Origin: JBEDUK01 sp963781595
GTDB lineage: Bacteria; Actinomycetota; UBA4738
Assembly: GCA_963781595.1 (NCBI GenBank)
Contig: CAWAGG010000001.1
Location: 806,001 to 870,000, forward strand
DNA: 64,000 bases
Reading direction: 5' to 3'
A program made the position numbers and the translations under genes. The notes below the pieces were generated by a model, which was given only the letters and a program-made list of their open reading frames with translations, was not told the DNA's origin and did not search any database. Shown piece by piece: positions 33,400 through 42,264 of this stretch (positions are counted from its first letter, which is position 1; each line of letters starts with the position of its first letter).

Positions 33400-34167
33400 A
33401 TGCCGACCCTCGACGGCGCACGCGTCCTGGTCACCGGCGGCACCTCCGGCATCGGCCGGGCCTGCGTCGAGCGCCTGACCACCGACGGCGCTCGGGTCGC
33501 GTTCACCGGCCGCGACGCGGACCGCGGCGCGCAGGTGCAGGCGGCGACCGGATCGGCGTTCGTGCCAGCGGATGCGCGCGACGAGGGTGCCGTTCGCGCG
33601 AGCGTCGAGGCCGCGAACGACCGGCTCGGCGGCCTCGACGGCCTGGTCTGCGCGGCCGGGGTCGCACTGGACGCGCCGCTCACCGAGACCTCGCTCGAGG
33701 ACTGGTCGACGCTGATCGACGTGAACCTCACGGCCCCCTACCTGTACAGCGTCGCGTGCCTGCCCCTGCTCCGCTCCGCGGGCGGCGGCGCGATCGTCCA
33801 CATCTCCTCGGACGCGGGCATATGGGGCGACGCGCGGATCGGCGCGTACTCGGTCTCGAAGGCGGCGCTGAACACGCTCGCCCAGATGCTGGCGATCGAA
33901 GCCGGCCCGGACGGGATCACGGTGAACGCGCTGTGCCTCGGTGGCGTCGGACACGTGATGGCCTCGACGACCACCGGCCGGGACGAGGCGCGTTCGGACC
34001 CGAGGACGTGGCTCGTCCCCCCGGTCGGGCGGTTCCAAGAGCCGGACGAGATCGCGGGCGTCGTGGCGTTCCTGCTGGGCCCAGACGCCCGATACATCAA
34101 CGGCGCCGCGATGCTGGTCGACGGTGGGATCCGTGCCGGCTACCGGGCGTGGAGCGTGCAGGGATGA
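33400..34167 (+). CDS. SDR-family oxidoreductase (first of adjacent pair)
   Basis: Classical short-chain dehydrogenase of 255 residues. The cofactor loop is TGGTSGIGRA at residues 11-20, the NNAG-equivalent is VCAAGVAL, the catalytic Ser is in IVHISSDAG, and the YxxxK pair is in AYSVSKAALN. Asp/Arg choice after strand beta-2 (FTGRDADRG) suggests NADP. The next gene, four bases downstream, encodes a related SDR with the same TGGTSGIGRA loop, so these look like a local duplication. Substrate unknown. Confidence 0.87.
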   Translation: MPTLDGARVLVTGGTSGIGRACVERLTTDGARVAFTGRDADRGAQVQAATGSAFVPADARDEGAVRASVEAANDRLGGLDGLVCAAGVALDAPLTETSLEDWSTLIDVNLTAPYLYSVACLPLLRSAGGGAIVHISSDAGIWGDARIGAYSVSKAALNTLAQMLAIEAGPDGITVNALCLGGVGHVMASTTTGRDEARSDPRTWLVPPVGRFQEPDEIAGVVAFLLGPDARYINGAAMLVDGGIRAGYRAWSVQG

Positions 34168-34171
34168 CACC

Positions 34172-34942
34172 GTGACCGACCTAGGTGGCGCGCGCGTGCT
34201 GGTCACCGGCGGCACGTCGGGGATCGGCCGCGCCAGCGTCGAACGCCTGGCGGCGGACGGCGCGGCCGTGGTGCTGACCGGGCGCTCCCGCGAACGCGGC
34301 GAGGCTGCTGCGGCGGACACCGGCGCGACCTTCGTCCAGGCCGACGCCCGCGATCACGACGCCGTCGCGGCGTCGGTCGAGCAGGCCGTGTCCGCGCTGG
34401 GCGGCCTCGACGTGCTGGTGAACAACGCGGGGATCCTGTTCCAGGGCGGGATCGAAGCGACGCCGACGCACGCGTGGCGCGAGCTGATCGACGTGAACCT
34501 GACCGCCGCGTTCCTGTACGCGAAGGCGTGTTTCGGCCCACTGCGTGACGGTGGGGGCGGCACGATGATCCACATCGCGTCGGACACCGGCGTCCGGGGG
34601 ATCGCGTCGATCGCGGCGTACTCGGTCACGAAGGCCGGGATGCGGATGATGTCCGACATGCTTGCGCTGGAGGGCGCGCCCGTCGGGGTTCGATCGAACG
34701 CCGTCTGTCCGGGCGACGTGCTGCCGGGCGTCCAGGCCACCCCGGCCGGGTTCGATGATCACGCGGAGGACGCGTCGATCTGGACGTTGCCGCCGTGCGG
34801 ACGGTTCGCCGAGGGGTCCGATGTGGCCGCCCTCGTCGCATTCCTGGCGAGCCCCGAGGCCCGCCACATCAGCGGGGCCACGATCCGGATCGACGGCGCG
34901 GGCGGAGCCGGGCTGGTGCCACCGGCGACGGAGGGCACATGA
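34172..34942 (+). CDS. SDR-family oxidoreductase (second of adjacent pair)
   Basis: Classical short-chain dehydrogenase of 256 residues starting at GTG 34172. It has TGGTSGIGRA near residue 11, NNAG (VLVNNAGILF), catalytic Ser in MIHIASDTG, and YxxxK in AYSVTKAGMRM. It is more similar to its upstream neighbour than to the other SDRs in this window, judging by shared ARVLVTGGTSGIGRA and the common block DARDxxAVxASVE. The stop overlaps the next start (ATGA). Substrate unknown. Confidence 0.87.
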   Translation: MTDLGGARVLVTGGTSGIGRASVERLAADGAAVVLTGRSRERGEAAAADTGATFVQADARDHDAVAASVEQAVSALGGLDVLVNNAGILFQGGIEATPTHAWRELIDVNLTAAFLYAKACFGPLRDGGGGTMIHIASDTGVRGIASIAAYSVTKAGMRMMSDMLALEGAPVGVRSNAVCPGDVLPGVQATPAGFDDHAEDASIWTLPPCGRFAEGSDVAALVAFLASPEARHISGATIRIDGAGGAGLVPPATEGT

Positions 34943-35259
34943 ACGCGATCGCCTGCGTATGCAACGGCCGGCTCGTCTACGGCCACGCGGGAGAGGCTGG
35001 CGGGTTCCCCCTGCTGTTCCTCGTACCGATCGTCCTGTTGCTGCTCGGGCTGGCCGTCTGGCTCACGGTTCGCCGTGGACGCCGTCGCGCAGAGGGCGCG
35101 GCCGGCACCGGCACGCCGAGTGCGTCAGGAGCGAGCACGCGTGAACCCGTCCAGACCGTCGAGGAACCGTTCGATGTCCCCGGCGTCGTTGAACCCGTGG
35201 GGATCCACGCGAACGCCGGGCGGGACCAGCAGCCCGATGTCCACGGCCCGTTCCCGTAG
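34939..35259 (+). CDS. Small membrane protein, tail antisense to the next gene
   Basis: A 106-residue frame from an ATG overlapping the previous stop. Residues 1-25 are periplasm-like with two cysteines (ACVC), a membrane helix spans about 24-44 (PLLFLVPIVLLLLGLAVWL), and a basic segment follows (RRGRRR). The last 45 codons lie opposite the 3' end of the convergent aminotransferase, an unusually long overlap, so the true protein may end sooner through a frameshift or the tail may be unconstrained. The first 60 residues look real; the rest is uncertain. Confidence 0.5.
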   Translation: MNAIACVCNGRLVYGHAGEAGGFPLLFLVPIVLLLLGLAVWLTVRRGRRRAEGAAGTGTPSASGASTREPVQTVEEPFDVPGVVEPVGIHANAGRDQQPDVHGPFP

Positions 35260-36270
35260 GTAGGCGAACACCCCGGGCCCGTCCTCGTGTTCGAACACGA
35301 CGACGCCGGCCCGCTGGGACGGATCCGATGGCGTGACCACGGTCAGACCGCGCGCGGCGAGCCCATCCATGCAGGCCGTGACGAGCGGTTCGACCTGGCC
35401 GAGGATCGCTCCGATCCCGACGTCCAGCAGCAGGTCGATCCCAGCGCGTGACGCGACCATGCCGGGCAGGTCGGGCAGGCCCAGCTCGAACCGCCTGGCG
35501 TCGGGAACGATCCCCGGCATCGTGTCCGGCGGCCAGTCCCCGAGGTCGACGTCCAGCCCGATGTAGCCGACGTCCAGCACCGGCGAGCCCTCCAGCAACC
35601 CCTGGCTGAGGTAGAGGAACCCGACGCCTGGGGGGCCCAGCAGCCACTTCATAGCGGTCGTCACCAGCGCGTCGACGCCCTCACCGATAACGTCGATCGG
35701 TATCACGCCGGTGGTCTGCGCGGCGTCGACCAGCAGGAACCCGCCGTGTGCGTGGGTAACCTCTGCGATCGCCCGGAGGTCGTGCCGCCGGCCGGTGAAC
35801 GGCGCGACGTGCGTGACGCAGACCGCGACCGTGTCGTCGTCGATCCGGTCCGCCAGCGCGCCCGCAGCGTCGGCGACGCCGTCCGTCGGCACGAACCGGA
35901 CCTCCTTGTCGGTGGTGGCGTACCACGGATACGCGCTGCTCGGGTACGTCCCGCTGTCCACGACCACGTTCGAACCCGGCCGCGCGTCCAGCACCCGGAC
36001 CGCCAGGTTCGCCGCGCGCGAGGTGTTGTCCGTGATCGCGACGTTCGCCGCCGGCGCGCCGATCAGGCGGCCGAACGACGCCCGGAGCGCGTCCATCGAC
36101 CCCATCATGAACGCGCCGTCGTAGACGAAGTTCGGATCGTGGGACCAGCTCTCGGTCCAGTCGTCCCACGCGGCCCGGACGGGGATCGCCGCCGGCGTGA
36201 GCGCGCCGCTGAACAGGTAGGCCCGTGACCGCGTGATCGGGAACTGCTGTCGGAACGTTGCGATGTCCAC
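35125..36270 (-). CDS. PLP-dependent class V aminotransferase (cysteine-desulfurase/kynureninase-like)
   Basis: Fold-type I PLP enzyme of 381 residues. The Schiff-base lysine is Lys208 in TTAMKWLLGPPG, preceded by the cofactor Asp in LLVDAAQTTG near residue 180. Class V members include cysteine desulfurases, kynureninases, isopenicillin epimerases and aminotransferases, and the sequence cannot separate these. It is the last gene of the seven-gene minus-strand operon, 29 bases after the rhodopsin-transducer-like gene. A second related enzyme lies at 43171-44283. Confidence 0.82.
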   Translation of the reverse strand: MDIATFRQQFPITRSRAYLFSGALTPAAIPVRAAWDDWTESWSHDPNFVYDGAFMMGSMDALRASFGRLIGAPAANVAITDNTSRAANLAVRVLDARPGSNVVVDSGTYPSSAYPWYATTDKEVRFVPTDGVADAAGALADRIDDDTVAVCVTHVAPFTGRRHDLRAIAEVTHAHGGFLLVDAAQTTGVIPIDVIGEGVDALVTTAMKWLLGPPGVGFLYLSQGLLEGSPVLDVGYIGLDVDLGDWPPDTMPGIVPDARRFELGLPDLPGMVASRAGIDLLLDVGIGAILGQVEPLVTACMDGLAARGLTVVTPSDPSQRAGVVVFEHEDGPGVFAYLRERAVDIGLLVPPGVRVDPHGFNDAGDIERFLDGLDGFTRARS

Positions 36271-36299
36271 GGGCTCCTCCTTCGGGCTCGGGGGCCCGG

Positions 36300-36722
36300 T
36301 CAGTCGATCCCGTCGCGAGGGTCGACGTAGCCCATCGTCGTGTACAGGGTGTACGTCGGGACGGTCTCGAGCCTGCCGTACTGCACGACCACGGGCACGT
36401 CGCTGCGCACGCGGATCGCGTATTGCTCCTGCACCCCGATGCTGACCCGCGCCAGGTCCGCCGGCTCCTCCGCGTACGGTGCCTTGAACGCGCGGACCCG
36501 CTCGGCCGGAACCGTCACGGCGATGCCCAGGATCGGAGGGCGGCCGTCGAAGTACAGGTCGAACTCCACCCGGGCGTCGGCCAGGCTCGGGTTGAAGACC
36601 ATCAGCGCCTCGTGCGCCTCGGCGGGCCCAGGACCTGGTTCGGGCAGATAGCCGTCCGGGAAGTACCAGGTCATCGAACCCGCGCCGTCCGCGCGGTCGC
36701 GGTCGATCCTGGGATCGCTCAT
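36300..36722 (-). CDS. Sensory-rhodopsin-transducer-like protein (ASRT family)
   Basis: A 140-residue soluble protein. The segments MTWYFPDGYLPEP, EALMVFNPSLADARVEFDLYF and VTVPAERVRAFK followed by YAIRVRSDVPVVVQYGRL match the beta-sandwich family named for the Anabaena sensory rhodopsin transducer. Homologues outside photosensory systems are common in bacteria beside carbohydrate or organic-acid genes, where they probably bind a small ligand. No rhodopsin gene is present here. Its ATG overlaps the aldehyde dehydrogenase stop by four bases, so it is an integral part of the catabolic operon. Confidence 0.8.
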   Translation of the reverse strand: MSDPRIDRDRADGAGSMTWYFPDGYLPEPGPGPAEAHEALMVFNPSLADARVEFDLYFDGRPPILGIAVTVPAERVRAFKAPYAEEPADLARVSIGVQEQYAIRVRSDVPVVVQYGRLETVPTYTLYTTMGYVDPRDGID

Positions 36723-38188
36723 TCGTAGGAGACGAACACGTTCTTGACCTGCGTGTAGTGGTCCAGGACCTCCATGCCCAGCTGGCGCCCCAGGCCGCTC
36801 ATCTTGTAGCCGCCGAACGGCGCTTCGAGGTGCACGCTCCAGTTCGTGTTCACGCTGAACTGACCCGACCGGACCGCGTCGGCGACCCGGAGCGCTCGCC
36901 CGACGTCACGGGTCCACAGCGACGCGGCCAGGCCGTACGGCGTGTCGTTCGCCATGCGGATCACCTCGTCCTCGTCGCGGAACCGGATGATCGACACGAC
37001 CGGGCCGAAGATCTCCTCACGCGCGACGCGGAAGTCGTTGCGGACCCCGTCCAGGACCGCCGGCGTGATGCCGTTCCCGGACGCGAGTGCCGGATCGGTC
37101 AGCCGCTCGCCGCCGGTGACGAGCGTCGCGCCCTCCTCGCGGCCGATCGCCAGGTACCCCTCGACGCGCTCGAGCTGACCACGCGAGATCACCGGCCCGA
37201 TCTGGGTCGCTTCGTCGAGCGGGTGACCCACGGTGAGCTTCGTCGTCTCGTCCACGAACGCGCTCAGGACCTCGTCGTGGGCCGATCCCTCGACGAAGAG
37301 TCGGCTGCGAGCGCAGCAGTCCTGCCCGGCGTGGTTGAACACCGCGATCACCGACGACGCGGCCATCTTCGCGACGTCCGCGTCGGCGAACACGATGTTC
37401 GGCGACTTGCCGCCCAGCTCGAGGAGCAGGCGCTTCAGCGTCGGCGCGCCCCGGCGCATGATCTCGACGCCGGTCGCCGTCTCGCCCGTGAATCCGACGA
37501 AGGCGACGCGGGGATCTTCGACCAACGCGTTCCCGACGACACCGCCTGGGCCAGTGACGACGTTCACCACGCCGGGCGGGATCCCGACCTCCAGCGCGAG
37601 CCGCGCCATCGCCAGGGCCGACAGCGGCGTGTAGGAGGCAGGCTTCACCACGATCGTGTTGCCGGTCGCCAGGGCCGGCGCGACCTTGTACGCCGCGATC
37701 ACCCACGGCGCGTTCCACGGGACGATCGCGGCACACACGCCCAGGGGCTTGCGCAGCGTGTAGTCGAGCCCGTTCGCCGCGACGGGCACGGTGGTCCCGC
37801 GGACTTTGTTCGCCGCGCCCCCGTAGAACTCGAACACGTCCGCCGAGTAGAGGATCTCCTCGCGCGTGTCGCGGATCGGCTTGCCGTTGTTCGACGTCTC
37901 AAGGCGCGCCAGGTCCTCGGCACGCTCGCGGATCGCGTCGGCGAACCGCAGGAGCAGCTTGCCCCTGTCCCGGGGGAACATCGCGGCCCACGGCCCATCC
38001 TCGAACGCGGTCGTGGCCGCCGCGACGGCCCGGTCGACGTCCTCAGGACCGCCGGTCGGGACCTGGGCCAGCGCGGCCCCGGTCGCGGGGTCGTAGGTGG
38101 CGAAGGTGGCGCCCGACCGGGCATCCACCTCCGCCCCACCCACGATCATCCGTTCAGAGCGGACCTCCGTCGCGGTGTCGTCGGCCAC
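36719..38188 (-). CDS. Aldehyde dehydrogenase (NAD(P)-dependent)
   Basis: ALDH-superfamily enzyme of 489 residues that oxidises an aldehyde to the acid. Signatures: PWNAPWVIAAYKVAPAL near residue 155, the glutamate motif LLELGGKSPNIV near 258 and the nucleophile Cys291 in HAGQDCCARSR, followed by EEIFGPVVSIIRF and the closing FGGYKMSGLGRQLG. It is closest in style to betaine-aldehyde / gamma-glutamyl-aminobutyraldehyde dehydrogenases. GTG 38188 follows GGGGAG. Placed between an APC permease and the transducer-like gene, it probably oxidises the aldehyde formed from an imported amine. Confidence 0.9.
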   Translation of the reverse strand: MADDTATEVRSERMIVGGAEVDARSGATFATYDPATGAALAQVPTGGPEDVDRAVAAATTAFEDGPWAAMFPRDRGKLLLRFADAIRERAEDLARLETSNNGKPIRDTREEILYSADVFEFYGGAANKVRGTTVPVAANGLDYTLRKPLGVCAAIVPWNAPWVIAAYKVAPALATGNTIVVKPASYTPLSALAMARLALEVGIPPGVVNVVTGPGGVVGNALVEDPRVAFVGFTGETATGVEIMRRGAPTLKRLLLELGGKSPNIVFADADVAKMAASSVIAVFNHAGQDCCARSRLFVEGSAHDEVLSAFVDETTKLTVGHPLDEATQIGPVISRGQLERVEGYLAIGREEGATLVTGGERLTDPALASGNGITPAVLDGVRNDFRVAREEIFGPVVSIIRFRDEDEVIRMANDTPYGLAASLWTRDVGRALRVADAVRSGQFSVNTNWSVHLEAPFGGYKMSGLGRQLGMEVLDHYTQVKNVFVSYE

Positions 38189-38196
38189 CCGCTCCC

Positions 38197-39717
38197 CTAC
38201 ACGTCCGGCCGGGCGGCGATGTCGCCGAGGCCGCCCATGTGCGGCTCCTCCTCGACGTCGGCGAAGATCTCCTGCGCGCCTTCCTCCAGCTCGCGCGGGC
38301 GGTTCCTCGACAGCCACAGCACGACGATCACCCCGACGATGAACCAGCAGATCACGGTGATCGGCGCGATGTTGAACGGGAACGGCGGGAACGGTCTGAC
38401 GTTGTAATAGAGGATCACGAGCAGCATCACGAGCCCGATCACGGGCAGGATGATGTGGAGGAACACGTTGAACTCGCGCCGGTACTTGCCCAGGTACATG
38501 ACGGCGACGGCCACCAGACCACAGCCGTAGACGAAGATCATCCCGAACGTGATCATCGCCCCGAAGACGCCGAACGTGGTCGCCGGTCCCAGCGCGATGC
38601 CCGTGACGATGCCGATCACCACCGAGAACACGGTCTGGAACGCTATCGCCACGTAGGGGGTTCGGTACTTGGGGTGCAACCTGCCCAGAGGCTTCGGAAG
38701 CACCCCGACCTTGCCCATCTTGTAGTAGACGCGAATCACGGCCGTTTGCCCGGCCAGCGAGCAACCCCAGCCGCTGTTGACCAGGGCGAGCAGGATCAGG
38801 ATCGTGCCCGCCTTGCCCCACACCGAGTTCGCGATCGTGTAATAGGGGTTCGTCGCCGCGGAGAAGCTCGTCGCCATCCTGTTGACGCCGAACCCGACGG
38901 ACGTCGCGAAGCCGAAGATCACGTAGTACACGAGGATCAGCGCGGTGCCGAGGACGGCACCGATCGCGACGTTCCTCCGCGGGTTCTTCGTCTCCTCCGC
39001 CAGCGGCGCCGTCGCTTCGAAGCCGGTGTACGAGAGGACGGAGAAGACCATCGCGAGGAACAGCCCTTGGAGCGCCGGCGTGTACGGCACCTGTTGGAGC
39101 GTGAATCCGGCAGAAAGATCGTGTGCGGACACCCCGTCCTTCGCGAAGATCGTGAACGACAGGGCGAGCGTGATCGAGACCTCGATGACCGACAGCAGGA
39201 TCGAGGTCCGGATCGAGGGCTTGATCCCGAGGTAGGTGATGATGCCGAGACCCGCCCACACGATCAACGAGAAGACCCACCATGGGAACGTGATGCCGTA
39301 GAGGTCCTTCAGGGTTTCCTCGACGTACAGACCGATGATCGTCGTGCACAGCACGGGCACGATCGGGTCGTAGACAAAATACATCCACGCCGCGAGGAAC
39401 CCGAGCTTCGGGTTCAGGTTCTTGCCGATGTAGGTGAAGTACCCGCCGGCGGACGGCGTGTGCTTCGCCATCTGACCCACCGAGCTGGCGAGGATCAGCG
39501 CGACCAGGCCCGCGAGCAAGAACGCGAGCCCGAGCGCCGGGCCGACGAACCCGGCGATGAACGGAGCCGACAACATGACGCCGGCCGCCGGCGCCATGTG
39601 CGTGATCCCCTGGAACGTGATCGCCGGAAGCCCCAGTTGATCGTGGAGCAGCTTGTGCTCGGTCTCGGACGAGCCGCTGCCGGAACCTCCGCCGTTACCG
39701 CCCGGTTCGCTTGCCAT
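38197..39717 (-). CDS. APC-superfamily amino-acid/amine permease
   Basis: A 506-residue transporter with about 12 membrane segments and a hydrophilic Gly/Ser-rich N-terminus. The APC signature GQMAKHTPSAGGYFTYIGKNL lies near residue 80-100, and VFSVLSYTGFEATAPLAEETKNPRRN near 220-245 is the conserved sixth-helix loop. It belongs to the ethanolamine/GABA-type branch of APC by overall pattern (inference). It lies 8 bases before the aldehyde dehydrogenase start and 75 after the enolase-superfamily gene, in the middle of the seven-gene operon, so it presumably imports the substrate of that pathway. Confidence 0.88.
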   Translation of the reverse strand: MASEPGGNGGGSGSGSSETEHKLLHDQLGLPAITFQGITHMAPAAGVMLSAPFIAGFVGPALGLAFLLAGLVALILASSVGQMAKHTPSAGGYFTYIGKNLNPKLGFLAAWMYFVYDPIVPVLCTTIIGLYVEETLKDLYGITFPWWVFSLIVWAGLGIITYLGIKPSIRTSILLSVIEVSITLALSFTIFAKDGVSAHDLSAGFTLQQVPYTPALQGLFLAMVFSVLSYTGFEATAPLAEETKNPRRNVAIGAVLGTALILVYYVIFGFATSVGFGVNRMATSFSAATNPYYTIANSVWGKAGTILILLALVNSGWGCSLAGQTAVIRVYYKMGKVGVLPKPLGRLHPKYRTPYVAIAFQTVFSVVIGIVTGIALGPATTFGVFGAMITFGMIFVYGCGLVAVAVMYLGKYRREFNVFLHIILPVIGLVMLLVILYYNVRPFPPFPFNIAPITVICWFIVGVIVVLWLSRNRPRELEEGAQEIFADVEEEPHMGGLGDIAARPDV

Positions 39718-39792
39718 CTGCGCCCCTCCCTCCAGACCTGGACCCCCTCGGTGCTTGCCGCGCCCACGCGCGCCCGACGTGCGGTCTGCGCG

Positions 39793-40896
39793 TCAGACGA
39801 CCACCTCCTCCGTCGTACGGCGCGCGACGCGCTCCTCGATCACGGGGTAGCCGAGCCCGATCCCTCGGGAGACATCGACCCACCCGTCCTCGACGACGAA
39901 CCCTGGGTCGACGAGGTCCTCGGGGAAGTACATGAGCGGTGGGGACATGTCCGCCGGAAGCGTGAAGTTCGGCAGGGACGCCAGCGCGATGTTGAACGCC
40001 CTGCCGATCCCGGTCTCGAACATCCCGCCCATCCAGACGGGGACGCCGGCCGCCAGACAGACGTCGTGGATGCGCTTCGCCTCCAGCACCCCGCCCACGC
40101 GGCCGGTCTTGATGTTGATCACGCGGCAGCTCCCCAGCTGCAGCGCGCGGCGGGCATCCTCCGCAGAGCGGACGCTCTCGTCCAGGCACACGGGCGTCGC
40201 GATCAGGGCCTGGAGCGTCGCGTGGTCGACCAGGTCGTCCCACGCGAGCGGCTGTTCGATCATCAGCAGGTCGAACCGATCGAGCACGCGGAACATCGGG
40301 GTCGCCGCGAGCGTGTACGCGGCGTTCGCGTCGACGGTCAGGGGGACCTCCGGGTAGGCGTCGCGGACCGCGGCCGTGGGTTCGACGTCCCAGCCCGGCT
40401 GGATCTTCAGCTTGATCCGCCGGTAGCCCTCGTCGAGGCGGAGCTTCACCTCGTCCATCAGCTCGGAGATCGAATCCTTCACGCCGAGCGAGTCGCCGAC
40501 CTCGACGCGGGTCCGCGAACCACCCAGCAGGTCGGTGAGCGGCGCCCCGCGCTCCTGGCTCAACAGGTCCCAGAAGGCGGTCTCGACGCCGGCCTTCGCG
40601 AACCGGTTCCCGCGGACGTGGGCGTAGCGGGCGGCGAACGCCTCCGGCGAGCGGAGGTCGACGCCCACGACCGCGGGTACCAGGTCCCGGACGAGCGTCT
40701 GGAGCGCCGTGTAGGCGGTCTCCTCGGTGTAGGTCGGCGCCGGTCCGGCGGCGCACTCCCCCCAGCCCGTCCGGCCGTCCTCGGTTCGGAGCTCGACGAT
40801 CACCCCGGTCTTGCGTTCCATCGCGCCGAAGCTCGTCCGGAAGCCGCGAACGAGCGGCATCTCGATCAGGCGCACGACGGCGCGTTCGACGATCAC
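39793..40896 (-). CDS. Enolase-superfamily enzyme (OSBS / N-succinylamino-acid racemase-like)
   Basis: Muconate-lactonising-subgroup enolase-superfamily member of 367 residues. The catalytic and metal residues are in place: KLKIQPG (KxK) near 162, VDANAAYT, MIEQPLAWDD, LDESVRSAED and the opposite-face Lys in NIKTGRVGG, with WMGGMFETGIGR after it. This set is typical of o-succinylbenzoate synthase / N-acylamino-acid racemases. Since it lies in an operon for amine or amino-acid uptake, racemisation of an N-acyl or gamma-glutamyl amino acid fits better than menaquinone synthesis (inference). GTG 40896 follows GGGAGGA at good spacing. Confidence 0.85.
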   Translation of the reverse strand: MIVERAVVRLIEMPLVRGFRTSFGAMERKTGVIVELRTEDGRTGWGECAAGPAPTYTEETAYTALQTLVRDLVPAVVGVDLRSPEAFAARYAHVRGNRFAKAGVETAFWDLLSQERGAPLTDLLGGSRTRVEVGDSLGVKDSISELMDEVKLRLDEGYRRIKLKIQPGWDVEPTAAVRDAYPEVPLTVDANAAYTLAATPMFRVLDRFDLLMIEQPLAWDDLVDHATLQALIATPVCLDESVRSAEDARRALQLGSCRVINIKTGRVGGVLEAKRIHDVCLAAGVPVWMGGMFETGIGRAFNIALASLPNFTLPADMSPPLMYFPEDLVDPGFVVEDGWVDVSRGIGLGYPVIEERVARRTTEEVVV

Positions 40897-40909
40897 CGGG
40901 CGTCCTCCC

Positions 40910-42262
40910 TCACAGGATCTCCCGGTACTCGGTGATCTCCCAGTCCGTGACGTGGGACTGGTAGCGCATCCAGACCTCCTCCTGGATCGCGACGAAGTTC
41001 TTCGCCAGGTCCTCACCGATCGCCTGGGTCAGCACCGCGTCGGCGGCGAGCGCGCGGACGCCGTCCAGGAGATTCATCGGGACCAGCGGGAAGCTCGCGT
41101 CGCCCGACGTGTCGTGCGAGACGGGCTCGCCGGGGTCCATCACGTTCGCGATCCCGTCGAGTCCGGCGGCGACCTGCACGGCGGCGAGGAGGTACGGGTT
41201 CGAACACGAGCTCCCCAGTCGCTGTTCTACGTGCGTGTTCTCGCCGGCGACGATCGCGCGGACCATCGCGCCTCGGTTGTCGATCCCCCATGCCGCTCGC
41301 ATCGGCGCCCACGTCCCCGGCCGGAACCGCTTGTACGCGTTCACGGTGGATGCGCAGACGCCGGTGAGCCCGTTCGCGTGCGCGAGCTGCCCGCCGATGT
41401 AGTGGAGCGCGTCGGCCGTGAGCGGCTTCAGGTCGTCGCCCGACCAGAACGCGTTCGAGCCGTCGGGCCGGTTCAGCGTCTGGTGCAGGTGGTACCCGGA
41501 CGGCGGAACCTCCATGTCGTTCGTGGGCTTCGGCATGAACGTCGCCTTCAGCCCGCGCGCGATCGCCAGCTCCTTCAGCGCGGACTTCGTGGCGACCACG
41601 TGGTCGATCGCGTTGATGCCCGTGCACGGCTCGAGGTTCAGCTCCATCTGGCCGGCGCCGTGTTCGTTCCAGATCTCGTAGACGGGGATGCCCATCGTCA
41701 CGAGATGCGCGTAGAGGTCGTCCAGGAGCGGCTTCAGCTTCACGAGCGCCTGGTCCGTGAACCATTCCTGCATCACGGTCGGCGGCGCGAACGCCCCGTC
41801 GCGGTCCTCGTAGACGTAGAACTCCAGCTCGTTGCCGAACAGCGGCTCGAACCCGGCCTCGTGCGCCTGGTCCAGCACCCGCCGGAGCGCGTGGCGCGGG
41901 GTCGGGGCCGGTTCGCCGTCGATCAGGACGTCGCACAGGACGTGCGCGGTGTCCGGCGCCCACGGCAGGACGGCGAACGTCGTGAGGTCCGGCACGATCA
42001 CGCCGTTGCCCGTCGGGAGGTCCGCCAGGTCGGGCGAGAGGTTCTGCCAGATGTCGACGGCGACCAGCGGGCGTGCCCACGCGTGGCCGTGGTCGATCGT
42101 CCGGCGGACGAACCGCTCCGCCGTGATCTGCTTGCCGCGCGCGACGCCGGACAGGTCGGTGACGAGCAGTCGGACCTTCGTGATCCCGTCCCGCTCGATG
42201 CGGCCGATGACCTCCGTGCGGAGGTCCGTCGACGCCGTGCCCCTCGCGTCCGTCGGGGTCAT
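40910..42262 (-). CDS. Glutamine-synthetase-family ligase (glutamate-amine ligase-like), copy 1
   Basis: A 450-residue GS-fold ligase expected to couple glutamate (or a similar acid) to an amine with ATP. Conserved blocks are GNELEFYVYE (metal Glu) near residue 145, HGAGQMELNLE near 214, SGYHLHQTL near 267 and VEQRLGSSCSNPYLLAA near 355. The body is nearer to PuuA/GlnA4-type ligases than to housekeeping GlnA, which has the longer NGSGMH signature. ATG 42262 is used; GTG 42268, overlapping the upstream stop, is an alternative. With SDR, racemase, permease and aldehyde dehydrogenase it forms one operon; a paralogue is at 50244. Confidence 0.87.
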   Translation of the reverse strand: MTPTDARGTASTDLRTEVIGRIERDGITKVRLLVTDLSGVARGKQITAERFVRRTIDHGHAWARPLVAVDIWQNLSPDLADLPTGNGVIVPDLTTFAVLPWAPDTAHVLCDVLIDGEPAPTPRHALRRVLDQAHEAGFEPLFGNELEFYVYEDRDGAFAPPTVMQEWFTDQALVKLKPLLDDLYAHLVTMGIPVYEIWNEHGAGQMELNLEPCTGINAIDHVVATKSALKELAIARGLKATFMPKPTNDMEVPPSGYHLHQTLNRPDGSNAFWSGDDLKPLTADALHYIGGQLAHANGLTGVCASTVNAYKRFRPGTWAPMRAAWGIDNRGAMVRAIVAGENTHVEQRLGSSCSNPYLLAAVQVAAGLDGIANVMDPGEPVSHDTSGDASFPLVPMNLLDGVRALAADAVLTQAIGEDLAKNFVAIQEEVWMRYQSHVTDWEITEYREIL

Positions 42263-42264
42263 CG

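Noticed and set aside
36300..36722. A light-sensing system implied by the rhodopsin-transducer-like protein
   Set aside because: No rhodopsin or retinal-synthesis gene lies in the window, and its tight coupling is with an aldehyde dehydrogenase.
38239..40935. An 898-codon plus-strand frame over the permease and racemase-like genes
   Set aside because: It has a low-complexity, Arg/Asp/His-rich translation, while the minus strand encodes an APC permease and an enolase-superfamily enzyme with full catalytic sets.
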